Positions 41,105-51,500 of a stretch of DNA of 64,000 nt are shown here, piece by piece. This DNA is from an uncultured Bacteroidota bacterium (GTDB taxonomy: Bacteria > Bacteroidota > Bacteroidia > B-17B0 > Aurantibacillaceae). The position numbers were made by a program, and so were the translations under genes. Numbering within the stretch: position 1 is the first letter of the stretch; every line of letters begins with the position of its first letter. A model generated the notes under the pieces. That model was not told where the DNA came from, searched no databases, and worked only from the letters and a program-made list of their open reading frames with translations. Where the stretch lies: the NCBI GenBank assembly GCA_937873155.1, contig CALMVZ010000013.1, positions 310,001 through 374,000 on the forward strand. The letters are read 5' to 3'.

Positions 41105-44100
41105 ATGAAAAAATTTACAAGGTCCTTATTTTTTATTTTCAGTTTTTTAATGTTGAGTCATATTACTAACGCTCAAATTAAAATAAATGAGTATTCAGTA
41201 TCGAATTATTCAAACTTCGTTGATAACTACGGAGAGTATGAAGACTGGATCGAATTATACAACGCCGGTGCAACACCGGTGAACCTTACAGGTTACCATC
41301 TCGCTGTAAAAGCAAGTAATCTCGGTAAGTGGACCTTCGGAAATGTTACAATTAATGCCGGTGGATTTTTAAGGATCTGGGCTTCTAATAAAGATGATAA
41401 TACCGGGCCAAATCTTCACACCAATTTTAAATTAAAGCAGTGCCAGGGCGACAAGATCTTTTTTGCAAGTCCGGCTTTAGTGATTTTAGATTCAGTAACT
41501 CTTAAAAAAACACAGATCTCGCATTCGCGAGGCCGTACAACAAATGGTGCCACTACTTGGAGTGTATTTACAAATCCGACTCCGAATGCATCTAATAATA
41601 CGGCAACACCTTTCTTAGGTTACTCTTCAACTCCAACAATGAGCATTCCGCAGGGATTTTATTCAGGCCCGCAAATGCTGACTATCACGGCTGATCCGGG
41701 AACAACAATAAAATATACAACGAACGGAGGATCTCCAGTTACAAGTTCCGGCCTTACTTATTTCAGTGCTTTCGCAATCAATACAACAACTGTAGTAAGA
41801 GCGCAGGCTACCAGCACCAATACATCCATTCTCCCAAGTTTTATCGAGAGCAATACATTTTTTATCAATGTTACACATTCTGTTAATGTAGTTTCTGTTT
41901 TCGGAGATGACATACTTACTCTTTTGGGCGGAACACAATTAGATGCTGAAAGCGGATTGGAATATTTTAATGAAACAGGAGTTTATAAAACAGAAGGATT
42001 TGGTCATTCAAATAAACACGGAAATGATTCCTGGTTCTACCAGCAGAGAGGTATAGATTTTGTTTGCCGGGATGAATTTGGCATCAATGATGCATTGAAA
42101 CACCAGATCTTTAATTCAAAACCGAGGAACGAATTCCAACGGATCATTATCAAAGCCGCAGCAAACGACAATTATCCGTTCGAAGGAACTCCAAATTCAA
42201 ATTTTGCGGGTGAATTAGGCGGGGCACATATCCGCGACCAGTATGTACATACGGTTGCTGAAAAAGCAGGCATGTATTGCGACGGAAGAACATGGGCACC
42301 TGCAATTCTTTATGCGAACGGACAATACTGGGGTGTTTATGACGTGCGCGAAAAAGTAGATGATAAAGATTTCACCAAATATTATTACAATTCAAAAGAA
42401 GATTCATTACAATTCCTTCAAACCTGGGGAAGTACCTGGTCAGCATACGGTGGTCCACAAGCACAAACGGATTGGACCACTTTCAGAAACTGGGTTGCCG
42501 CTAATAGTATGACCGTTGCAGCTAATTATGCTACGCTGGATGCTCAATACAATATAAAAAGTTTAGCCGATTATGTGATTCTGAATTCCTACGTTGTTTG
42601 TTCAGACTGGTTGAACTGGAATACTGCCTGGTGGCGCGGTTTGAATTATCAGTGTGATAAAAAGAAATGGCGTTACGCTTTGTGGGATGAAGATGCGACA
42701 TTCAAGCATTATATAAATTATACCAATATCCCGAACCAGGATCCGAATGCTGATCCTTGTGATCCATCTTCATTACCAAATCCGGGCGGACAAGGCCACG
42801 TTCCGATTTTAAATAAACTGTTGACCAACCCAACTTTCAAACAGTATTATGTAATGCGTTATTTCGATCTTTTAAATACAGGATTGAGTTGTAAGCGTAT
42901 GACAGATATTTTAGATAGTATGATCAATGTGATCAAACCTGAAATGCCGCGACAGATCGCAAAGTGGGGCGGAACGATGACGCAGTGGCAGCAAAATGTG
43001 AGTGATCTCAGGAAGTTCATTGAGGATCGTTGCGATACAGTTACCAAACTATTTAACGGATGTTATAATGTAACAGGTCCGTATACATTAAAGATAAATG
43101 TTGATCCGCCGAATTCAGGTACAGTTGATTTTAACTCTTTAAAGATCTCTAACTTTGTATGGCAAGGAACTTATCCCGGTAATTTACCGAATAATTTAGC
43201 CGCGCACGTCAAACCAAATTATTGTTTCTCACATTGGACCACTAAAACACATACGTTGTCGGCAAATATGACAGACTCTATTGTGAGTTTATTATTGACG
43301 GCCAATGATAGCATTGTGGCGCATTTTATATATAATCCGAAACCAACTATTGTAGCTACCCCGACAAATGTTTGCTCCGGAGGTACTATTCAGATACAGG
43401 CAAGCAATGCTATAAATTACTCATGGCTTCCGACAACTGCATTGAGCTGTGCTACTTGTTCTAATCCTGTTGTGACACCGTCAGTGAATACAGTTTATAC
43501 AGTTACATCGGTTGGAGCTTCAACTTTAACAGGATGTTCTGCAACCAGTACGGTATTTTTAGTTGTTACTGCTAATCCACAGGTGTCATCCGGACCATTG
43601 AGCGCGAGTATATGTGTAGGCGATAATGTTCAGTTAAATGCAAGTAATGGTCTTTTTTACAATTGGCAGCCTGCTTCAGGATTGAGTTGCCTTACCTGTA
43701 CTAATCCGGTTGCTTCCCCTTCTGTAACCACAATTTATACAGTGACATCTAACGCTTCAGTGTTGTGTAAAACAACTTCTACACTTGCTGTTAATGTGAG
43801 TCCTTACGCTAATGCCGCGTTCACGGCAACAAATACAATTATGCCATTCCCGCAAACTTTAACTGTTACCAATACTTCAAGTTTAGCAGCGTCTTATTCG
43901 TGGTCGTTAAGTAATGGAAGTACAGCTACAGCAACGGTGCCGTCTTTCGTTGTAAATACTCCCGGAACTTATACACTTACTTTGGTTGCTTATAATGGAA
44001 TCGGATGTAACGATACAACTACTTCAATAATTGTGGTGAATGATATTAACGTTGTGTTACCACCATCTGTTATTATGCCGAATGTGTTCACACCGAATAA

Positions 44101-44338
44101 TGATGGCGTGAATGACTTCTTCTTCCCGGTAATGACCAGCTTTAAGGAAATGAATTGTTCTGTTTATGACCGTTGGGGAGTTTTAGTTTATGAGTTCAAA
44201 GACCTTAACGATAAATGGTCTGGTGAAAACATGAATGGTAAAGATGTTTCTGCCGGAACTTATTTCTACATCTTTAAAGGAATGGATCTTAACGGAAAGA
44301 ATTACGTAAGAAAAGGTTCCGTTCATTTGGAGCGTTAA
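41105..44338 (+). CDS. Giant secreted CotH-family protein with Ig-like repeats, T9SS type B cargo
   Basis: A 1077-residue protein: signal peptide (1-23, TNAQ), lamin-tail-like domain (25-150, IKINEYSVSNYSN, YEDWIELYNAGA), CHB_HEX_C-type domain (180-245, GFYSGPQMLTITADPGTTIKY), CotH kinase-like domain (about 255-640: FVCRDEFGIND, LYANGQYWGVYDVREKVDDKDF, YALWDEDATF), a beta domain, two Ig-like units (about 755-900, CSGGTIQIQASNAINYSW and CVGDNVQLNASNGLFYNW), a PKD-like unit, and a type B domain (about 990-1077, FTPNNDGVNDFFFP). No PorP/SprF gene is adjacent. Its stop touches that of the convergent receptor. Confidence 0.85.
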   Translation: MKKFTRSLFFIFSFLMLSHITNAQIKINEYSVSNYSNFVDNYGEYEDWIELYNAGATPVNLTGYHLAVKASNLGKWTFGNVTINAGGFLRIWASNKDDNTGPNLHTNFKLKQCQGDKIFFASPALVILDSVTLKKTQISHSRGRTTNGATTWSVFTNPTPNASNNTATPFLGYSSTPTMSIPQGFYSGPQMLTITADPGTTIKYTTNGGSPVTSSGLTYFSAFAINTTTVVRAQATSTNTSILPSFIESNTFFINVTHSVNVVSVFGDDILTLLGGTQLDAESGLEYFNETGVYKTEGFGHSNKHGNDSWFYQQRGIDFVCRDEFGINDALKHQIFNSKPRNEFQRIIIKAAANDNYPFEGTPNSNFAGELGGAHIRDQYVHTVAEKAGMYCDGRTWAPAILYANGQYWGVYDVREKVDDKDFTKYYYNSKEDSLQFLQTWGSTWSAYGGPQAQTDWTTFRNWVAANSMTVAANYATLDAQYNIKSLADYVILNSYVVCSDWLNWNTAWWRGLNYQCDKKKWRYALWDEDATFKHYINYTNIPNQDPNADPCDPSSLPNPGGQGHVPILNKLLTNPTFKQYYVMRYFDLLNTGLSCKRMTDILDSMINVIKPEMPRQIAKWGGTMTQWQQNVSDLRKFIEDRCDTVTKLFNGCYNVTGPYTLKINVDPPNSGTVDFNSLKISNFVWQGTYPGNLPNNLAAHVKPNYCFSHWTTKTHTLSANMTDSIVSLLLTANDSIVAHFIYNPKPTIVATPTNVCSGGTIQIQASNAINYSWLPTTALSCATCSNPVVTPSVNTVYTVTSVGASTLTGCSATSTVFLVVTANPQVSSGPLSASICVGDNVQLNASNGLFYNWQPASGLSCLTCTNPVASPSVTTIYTVTSNASVLCKTTSTLAVNVSPYANAAFTATNTIMPFPQTLTVTNTSSLAASYSWSLSNGSTATATVPSFVVNTPGTYTLTLVAYNGIGCNDTTTSIIVVNDINVVLPPSVIMPNVFTPNNDGVNDFFFPVMTSFKEMNCSVYDRWGVLVYEFKDLNDKWSGENMNGKDVSAGTYFYIFKGMDLNGKNYVRKGSVHLER

Positions 44339-46702
44339 TTAGAATGTTAGCTTGTATTGCGGAATTATAAAGAACTTTAACTGGTAATCCGTTTTAATAC
44401 TTTTTGTGTTGAGGTCGTAAATCTGCTGGAACACATTATCATGCTGAGTGATGTTTTGAATATCCACGCTTACTTCGTGTGTAAATCGTTTCGTATTTAA
44501 TCTGTAAGAAGGTTTAACATCCATCCGGAAGTATTCTGGATATTGTTTTACATAAGCCTGTGTCCCATCCCTTACTTCATCACCATAAGCAATAGATGCG
44601 GCCAGATCTATCGGCACGTAACGTTTTCCTCCTGCGTAGGTGAATTTCACATCTAAAGCAATAATATGTTTTTCTTTTATTTTAAATTCTTTCCCGCCTA
44701 AAACATTAAACACATAATTACCATTGAATGCCGTGTTACGGTAAACATTATCGCTCCCAACATACTTACTCTGGAATACTGAGCCTGTGATCAGGAAATA
44801 ATACCCTCTGCTGTAAAACTTCTCAATCGTTAATTCAACTCCGTAATTTTCTCCTGTTCCTTTGCTCACTAAACTATCAACATTCGGGCTATTGAAATCT
44901 GCTCCTAAGTTAATGGCAGAAAAATAATCTTTTTTACTGCGAACCGGAACACCGTACATGTATTGATAATAGAATTCAGTTTTTATTCGCACGTTATTTT
45001 TAATATTTACATCGTAAGCTAAAATACCATGGATCGCCCTCGTAAAATCGAGATTCCTGTTGGTCTCAACATTTCCCGTTGTTGTTTTTGAAGTGGCGAA
45101 ATACAAATACAAAGGCTGCACCTGACTGTGCATGCCTGCGCCGAAACTCAAAGTTTGTTTGCTGTTGATGCTGTATTTTAATCCTAAACGAGGTTCAGGT
45201 GCTTGTGCGGAGTTCAATAAAAAATATTGGTAACTCACACCTGTGTTTAAAGTAAGTTTGTCATTGAATTTATGCTGCCATTGGAAAAACACTCTTCCTA
45301 AAGAGGTTTCTCCTTTGTAATCACGCAATGTGATAAATCCTAAGCTATCGAAATTATTGGTGCTATCAATGAATGTTGTATAGAACAGATCGTAATAAGC
45401 TCCGCAATTAATAAAGTTACGGGAGTTGAATTTTTTATTGTAAGTAAAGTTGGCTGAGTATTTTGTGGTTCCTGAATTATTCCGGTATTCGGGAGTGATC
45501 GTATAAGGCGTTGTATTGGTATCTACACGATCTGCCTGTATGAAATTGATTTGTCCGCTTGCACCGATATTGAATTTCGTATAAGAACTGGAGTTCAATA
45601 AATAAGTATGGGAAATTCCGGCAGCACCAACATTTGCTCTGAAATAAGTGTCACGGCCGCTATAACCGTATAAATTATTTTTTTTGGATTGCTGACTGGA
45701 AAGAAGTTCAACATAACTTAATCCTCCGATTCCCCACACAGAGAATTTTCCAATCTTTTTCGTTGGGAAATCTGCTTTGAAAGTCAAATCCTGGTATTGC
45801 GGAACCGCATCACCTGTTCCGAAATCCAAACCTAAATATTTAAATGCGGAAAGAGTAGAGTAGCGGTAATTGATCAGGAATGATCCTGCCTTTTTCTTTT
45901 TCGAGAACGGGCCTTCAGCACCTAATTCAAAACCGTTAAAACCAATTTGAGTTAAGAATTCATATTTCTCATTATTACCTGACCGCATTTTCAGGTCGAA
46001 CACACCGGCTGTTGCATTTCCATAATCTGCCGGAAAAGCACCTGTCATAAAATCAGAATTATCAAGCGTGTTATTATTTAAGATACTTATTGGCCCGCCT
46101 GTTGAACCTAAAGAGCCAAAGTGATTCGGGTTCGGAATATCCAAACCATTTAATCTCCATAAAATTCCAAGAGGAGAATTCCCTCTTATGATGATATCAT
46201 TCCTGCTGTCATTCGCACCACTTACACCGGCAAAATTCGCAGCCATACGGGCGGGATCATTCCTGCTGCCTGCATAACGTGAAGCGTCTTCTGCAGAAAA
46301 TACGCGTGAACTGACAGTTGCCATTTTATTGTTAGTTTTTGTTTTATCCTGTTCAGCCAGGACGGTTACTTCATTGGCTTGTACAGCATTCTCTTCTAAC
46401 TCCACATTCAAAACAGTTTCTTTTCCGCTGGTCAGGATAACAGTTTGTGTTTTTTCTTTATAGCTGATCAAAGAGATTTTAATGGCCCATCTTCCGAGCG
46501 TGATACTATCTAAACGGAATTTCCCGTCTTCATCTGTTATCACAGCTTTAATAGGGTTGGTGTTTAATACAGCAACAATTGCTCCCGGTAAAGGACTTTG
46601 AGTTTGTTTATCCAATACAACGCCACGAACAGTTTGTTTTAGGGTTTGAGCACTAAAAATAAAAGAGAGAAAAAGAAAAAATATGAGAGCAAACTTTTTC
46701 AT
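44339..46702 (-). CDS. TonB-dependent receptor-like outer-membrane protein
   Basis: A 787-residue protein: signal peptide (1-18), CarboxypepD-reg-like domain (about 24-105, VRGVVLDKQTQSPLPGAIVAV), plug (about 125-245, DPARMAANFAGVSGANDSRNDIIIRGNSPLGILWRLNG) and a long barrel ending in YQLKFFIIPQYKLTF. TonB-type receptors take up large or chelated ligands. No SusD-type gene is beside it, so it is not a classic glycan utilisation locus. The start shares one base with the stop of the 152-residue gene, so they are coupled. Confidence 0.9.
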   Translation of the reverse strand: MKKFALIFFLFLSFIFSAQTLKQTVRGVVLDKQTQSPLPGAIVAVLNTNPIKAVITDEDGKFRLDSITLGRWAIKISLISYKEKTQTVILTSGKETVLNVELEENAVQANEVTVLAEQDKTKTNNKMATVSSRVFSAEDASRYAGSRNDPARMAANFAGVSGANDSRNDIIIRGNSPLGILWRLNGLDIPNPNHFGSLGSTGGPISILNNNTLDNSDFMTGAFPADYGNATAGVFDLKMRSGNNEKYEFLTQIGFNGFELGAEGPFSKKKKAGSFLINYRYSTLSAFKYLGLDFGTGDAVPQYQDLTFKADFPTKKIGKFSVWGIGGLSYVELLSSQQSKKNNLYGYSGRDTYFRANVGAAGISHTYLLNSSSYTKFNIGASGQINFIQADRVDTNTTPYTITPEYRNNSGTTKYSANFTYNKKFNSRNFINCGAYYDLFYTTFIDSTNNFDSLGFITLRDYKGETSLGRVFFQWQHKFNDKLTLNTGVSYQYFLLNSAQAPEPRLGLKYSINSKQTLSFGAGMHSQVQPLYLYFATSKTTTGNVETNRNLDFTRAIHGILAYDVNIKNNVRIKTEFYYQYMYGVPVRSKKDYFSAINLGADFNSPNVDSLVSKGTGENYGVELTIEKFYSRGYYFLITGSVFQSKYVGSDNVYRNTAFNGNYVFNVLGGKEFKIKEKHIIALDVKFTYAGGKRYVPIDLAASIAYGDEVRDGTQAYVKQYPEYFRMDVKPSYRLNTKRFTHEVSVDIQNITQHDNVFQQIYDLNTKSIKTDYQLKFFIIPQYKLTF

Positions 46703-47160
46703 TATTGCGGATACAGTGGATTAAGGAGGCAAGGAATAGTGTGGGAACAATAAACAGCATCAACATCAATGATAACACTCTGTGACTTTTTTTGAGCATC
46801 AATAGTTCCATCAACTTTTTCCCAGGCCGACTTCAAACATTCTTGATCAAAATTTTTCATGTCGGATCCATCCGGAGTTTTTTTATAATAACGCCAGGCT
46901 TCATAAACTTTGTAAGAACCCGGTTTTAATTTTATTTTTAAATAACCGTTTGCGTTGGTAGTTACGGTGCATGTTTTTGTGTTAGCCGATACCAAAACAA
47001 ATTTTTTATTAGCAAACGGTTTTGGAGTTTCATGCTGCGCTAGTATTTCGGGATTTGGCCTGGCACCTCCGCAATAAGTGCCTTTTTGCATGATCTGAAT
47101 ATTAACTTTTGTTTGTGATAGCAAACCAAGAGGAAGAAGTAATAAAAAAATGAACTTCAT
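46702..47160 (-). CDS. Exported carboxypeptidase-regulatory-like protein
   Basis: A 152-residue protein with a short signal peptide (1-15, LLSQ) and a beta-sandwich core (KKFVLVSANTKTCTVTTNANGYLKIKLKPGSYKVYEAW) of the CarboxypepD-reg type. Six cysteines (CGG, CTV, CLK, CSH, CLL among them) suggest disulfides. It overlaps the TonB-type receptor by one base (TAATG) and follows the SDR stop by one base, so it is part of an SDR/152/receptor operon. Possibly a periplasmic partner of the receptor; this is inference. Confidence 0.75.
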   Translation of the reverse strand: MKFIFLLLLPLGLLSQTKVNIQIMQKGTYCGGARPNPEILAQHETPKPFANKKFVLVSANTKTCTVTTNANGYLKIKLKPGSYKVYEAWRYYKKTPDGSDMKNFDQECLKSAWEKVDGTIDAQKKSQSVIIDVDAVYCSHTIPCLLNPLYPQ

Positions 47161-47161
47161 A

Positions 47162-47857
47162 TTATGGTGTTGTTAATGAAACAGGAATTATCTTCCCGTT
47201 AAAATACTGGTGGCCTGTAATAGCAAAATCCACAATGAAATTAGCCATTTGTTTTGGCTGCAAAGGAGCTTTGTACCCGGGAAAAGCTTTGCCAAGCATT
47301 TCGGTTTGAACAGCACCCAATGCCAGGCAATTCACTGAAATATTTTTTTCTTTGAATTCCTCTGCTAAACATTCAGTTAATCCTGCAACAGCGGCTTTAG
47401 AAGAGGAGTAAGCACTTAGCCCCGGAAATTTTGAACTGCCTTGCACGCCGCCCATGCTGCTGATGTTGATGATATGTGACTTGTTCTTTTTTCCAAGCAG
47501 AGGCAATAATTTTTGGATCAAAAGAAACGGAACGAAAACATTCGTTGCGTAAATGTATTCAAGTTCTTTCGCGGTTATCTTTTCGAATGCTTTATTTGTA
47601 ATAGTTCCCGCGTTATTGATGAGAATGTCCAATTGCACTTTCTTTTTCTTGATAATTGTAAGGATCCTGTTCTGTGTTGGTGTTTTATTCAGGTCGCCGA
47701 AAACAGTGATAAGATTATCAGGATAATGCTTGTGAAGGGATGTTAATTCTTTCGAACTTCTGGCAACAGCCACCACGGTATTTTCTCCGTCGACCAAAAA
47801 TTGTTTAACAATTTCTAACCCTATTCCTTTAGAAGCTCCTGTAACTACTATGAACAT
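47162..47857 (-). CDS. SDR-family oxidoreductase
   Basis: A 231-residue short-chain dehydrogenase: nucleotide motif TGASKGIG (6-13), NNAG (81-84), active-site S133/Y150/K154 in NISSMGG and YSSSK. Length is normal. Substrate cannot be told. It starts the operon with the receptor; the upstream region (47858-47899) is shared with a divergent gene. Confidence 0.88.
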   Translation of the reverse strand: MFIVVTGASKGIGLEIVKQFLVDGENTVVAVARSSKELTSLHKHYPDNLITVFGDLNKTPTQNRILTIIKKKKVQLDILINNAGTITNKAFEKITAKELEYIYATNVFVPFLLIQKLLPLLGKKNKSHIINISSMGGVQGSSKFPGLSAYSSSKAAVAGLTECLAEEFKEKNISVNCLALGAVQTEMLGKAFPGYKAPLQPKQMANFIVDFAITGHQYFNGKIIPVSLTTP

Positions 47858-47863
47858 ATTGCG

Positions 47864-47871
47864 TAAATTTG
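47864..47871 (+). promoter_or_regulatory. Candidate -7 box for the 47900 gene
   Basis: TAAATTTG matches TAnnTTTG exactly, 28 bases before the ATG. A matching TTTG is not present at -33. Confidence 0.35.
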
Positions 47872-47899
47872 CAGTACGAATATACGGCTAAAAATCACA

Positions 47900-48469
47900 A
47901 TGAAATTTACATTGAATAAAGTATTTTTTCTCTTCCTGGCAGGTTTTAGTATGACTGTATCGGTATGTTCTGCGCAGTCAGATTCTATTCCCCGCAAGGA
48001 CCCTCAACCAAAAGATGAAAAGCGTTTTGTCGACCGTTTATTCTGGGGAGGAAATATCGGAGCCTGGATCGGCAATCCGACTTTTGCAGATCTTTCGCCT
48101 TTGGTAGGATATAGGGTCAATGATAGGTTTTCGGTTGGGATTGGCGCTATTTACAATTATTACAGTTACACTTATAACAATTACAAATACAGTACAAGTT
48201 TTTACGGAGGCAGGCTACTTGCCCGTTATTTTATACTGAAAAATATTTTTTTGCAGGCAGGTTACGATAGGATCAACCGTGATAACCCTTACGCGTACAA
48301 GCCAAATTCGAGGATCTGGATCGATAACATTTTAGTGGGAGGCGGTTTAAGATACCCTATCAGTGATAATATCTCATGCATGGCGACAGGTCTATGGAAC
48401 CTGAATGATACCCCATTATCGCCCTATCCAAACCCTATCATCCAAATAGGCTTCGTCGGGGGCTTTTAG
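47900..48469 (+). CDS. Small outer-membrane barrel-like protein
   Basis: A 189-residue exported protein (signal peptide about 1-25, CSAQ) with a charged linker (KDPQPKDEKRFVDRLFWG) and about eight short barrel strands (GNIGAWIGNPTFADLSPLVGYRV, FSVGIGAIYNYYSY, SFYGGRLLARYFI, IFLQAGYDRI, ILVGGGLRYPI) ending IIQIGFVGGF. Small eight-stranded barrel expected. No known family identified. Confidence 0.75.
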   Translation: MKFTLNKVFFLFLAGFSMTVSVCSAQSDSIPRKDPQPKDEKRFVDRLFWGGNIGAWIGNPTFADLSPLVGYRVNDRFSVGIGAIYNYYSYTYNNYKYSTSFYGGRLLARYFILKNIFLQAGYDRINRDNPYAYKPNSRIWIDNILVGGGLRYPISDNISCMATGLWNLNDTPLSPYPNPIIQIGFVGGF

Positions 48470-48578
48470 GAACCCAAAAAATTAGTCGAATTATTTCTGC
48501 GTTCATCGAATACCGCTTTAGATGTATTGATTTTGACATCCTGATTTATTATTATTACTAATCTAAAAAAACCATCTC

Positions 48579-51500
48579 ATGAAAAGAATATTACCTTTTT
48601 TCATTTTAAGCGTATTAAGCTTGAATCTTTTTTCACAACATTGGGCAGACAAATTAATGGAGCCCGGTGCTAATTTCTATGACATCCAGAAGGATTTTTA
48701 CGCCTATTGGGCCACTCATGATTCCACTGAAAAAGGAAAAGGATGGAAACAGTTCAAGCGTTGGGAATATTATATGAGCCCAAGGGTTTATCCCAGCGGT
48801 GATCTTACATTGCCAAGTAAGAACCTGGAGAATTTCGAAGCATTCTTAACGGCAACTGCTTCACAAAAAACAACTCCGAACAATATGATCGCTTCCACTA
48901 CGTGGACAGCAGTCGGTCCGATGGGCCCGATAGCAGGTTCTGCAGGCGGACAATTATTAAAATCAGGACGGATCAATTTTGTTACTATTCATCCGGCCGG
49001 ATCAAACACATTATTTGTAGGAGCTCCTGCAGGTGGTTTATGGAAATCTACAAATGGCGGAACCAGCTGGACAACCAATACAGACTTTTTACAAGTAATA
49101 GGTTGTTCGGATCTTGTCATCGATCCGTCTAACCCTAACATTATGTACTTAGCAACAGGTGATGGTGACGCAGGTGATACTTATTCAATAGGCGTATTAA
49201 AATCTACAGATGGCGGAAACACATGGGTTGCAACAGGAATGGTTTGGACAGTTAATCAAGGAAGGCTTATTCGTAAACTGATCATCGATCCAACCAATCC
49301 GCAGGTTGTAATAGCAGCAACTAACATTGGTATCTGGCGTACAGCCAATGGCGGAACAACATGGACACAAGTATATGCCACAAGTACGCATGATCTAGAA
49401 TTCATGCCGGGTAATTCAAATACTGTTTATGCCGGTGGTGCAACATTCAGGATCTCTACTAACAATGGTGTAACATGGACCCAGGTTAGTGCCGGTATCC
49501 CAACAACAGGCGTTAACCGAATGGCAGTTGCGGTAACTCCTGCGAATCCGGCTTATGTTTATGTTTTGGCAGGACTCAGTTCAAATAGCGGTTTCCAGGG
49601 TTTTTACAGATCAACAAATAGCGGAGCAAGTTTCTCTACAATGGCAACAACTCCAAACCTCCTTGGCTGGAGCAGTACAGGAAGTGATACTGGAGGCCAA
49701 TCTTGGTATGACCTTTGTATTGCAGCTTCTCCTTTGAATCAAGATGAAGTTGTAGTAGGTGGTGTGAATGTTTGGAGAACAACAAATGGCGGAAGTGCAT
49801 GGACTATTTATGGCCACTGGACAGGAACCGGGGCTCCGTTTACACATGCTGATCATCATGATCTTGAATATGATGCTGCCGGAACTTTATTCAATACAAA
49901 TGATGGAACAATTTACAGAAGAAGTGGTGCTACATGGACTGAGATCTCAGGTACAATGAATATTTCCCAGATCTATAAGATCGGAACTTCCGGTTTAACC
50001 CCTAATTTCTGGTTAACAGGACATCAGGATAATGGAACCAGCTGGTGGAATGGTACAACATACCAGGCTCGCATGGGTGGTGATGGAATGGATTGCTGGA
50101 TAGACCGCACAAACAATAGCATTATGTTCGCTTCTTATTACAGCGGGCAATTCCAGCGTTCAACTAATGGCGGTGCTTCATGGTCAACACCGGGTGGTTT
50201 TTCAGGAACCGGAAATTGGGTTTCTCCATGGAAACAAGATCCTGCTAACGCAACTGTAGCATGGGCCGGAAGATCACAAATGTTCAGATCAACAAACAGC
50301 GGAGCAAATTTTACTGCTACAACGGGATCAATGACGGGAACAGGAACTATCGTAGAATTTGCTGTTGCACCAACTAACAATCAGATCGTTTATGTTATCA
50401 AAGGAACAACGCTTTGGAAAACAACTGATGCCGGTGCAACATGGACAAATATTACAGGAACAGTTCCTGTAGGAAGCGGAGCTCCTACCTTCATCACTGT
50501 TTCTCCGACTGACGCAAACAGAGTTTATGTAACATTAAGCGGATACTCTGCAGGAAACAAAGTTTTCTTATCAACTAATGGTGGAACATCATGGACCAAT
50601 TACACTTCTAACTTACCAAATCTTCCTGCGAACTGTTCGGTTTACCAGGTAGGAACAAGTGATCTTGTTTATGTTGGAATGGATGTTGGGGTGTACTATC
50701 GTGATAATACAATGAGTACCTGGACACTTTACAATTCAGGTTTACCAAATATGCCGATCTTCGATATGGAAATTTCTCCTGCTAATCCTACGAAATTAAC
50801 GGCGGCAAGTTATGGTCGCGGTGTTTGGATCGTTGATGTTATTTCTGCAGCACCTCCTGCTTCAAGTTTTTCTGTTGCAGCAGCAGGTTTATGTGCAGGG
50901 CAAAACGTAGCATTTACGGATCAATCAACTAACGCTCCAACTAGCTGGAGCTGGACAGTGAGCCCAAGTGCAGGTGTTACAGTTACTACACCAACACTTC
51001 AAAATCCGACAATGAATTTCACATCAGGCGGAACTTATACTGTAACCTTAACTGCATCAAACGGTGCAGGTCCGGGTACACCGGCATCACAAACCATCAC
51101 TGTTGGAGCAACACCAACTGTGAATATAACAAGCGCAACCTCTCAAACAGTTTGTGCGGGTTCACCTGTTACGTTTAGCGCAAATGGCGCAGCATCTTAT
51201 AGCTGGACAAGCGGAGGAGGAACAGGTTCATCTGCAACGTATACTCCGGCTGCATTAACTGTTTATACTGTTACAGGAACAACAAGCGGATGTTCTGCTA
51301 TAAGAACAGTAACTGCATCTGTAAATGCATTACCTACAGTATCTATTACAGGAGCGAATGCGGTATGTTCAGGTTCATCAATTAATTTAACAGGAACAGG
51401 TGCTTTAACTTATACATGGAGTACGTCTGCAACAACGACAAGTATTTCTGTCAACCCGACAATAACTACGGTATATACTACAACCGGAACTGCGGCTAAT

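Noticed and set aside
48480-48578. GTCGAATT with TAGATGTA 34 nt later before the giant gene as a further regulon member
   Set aside because: Both boxes differ too much from the class to count.
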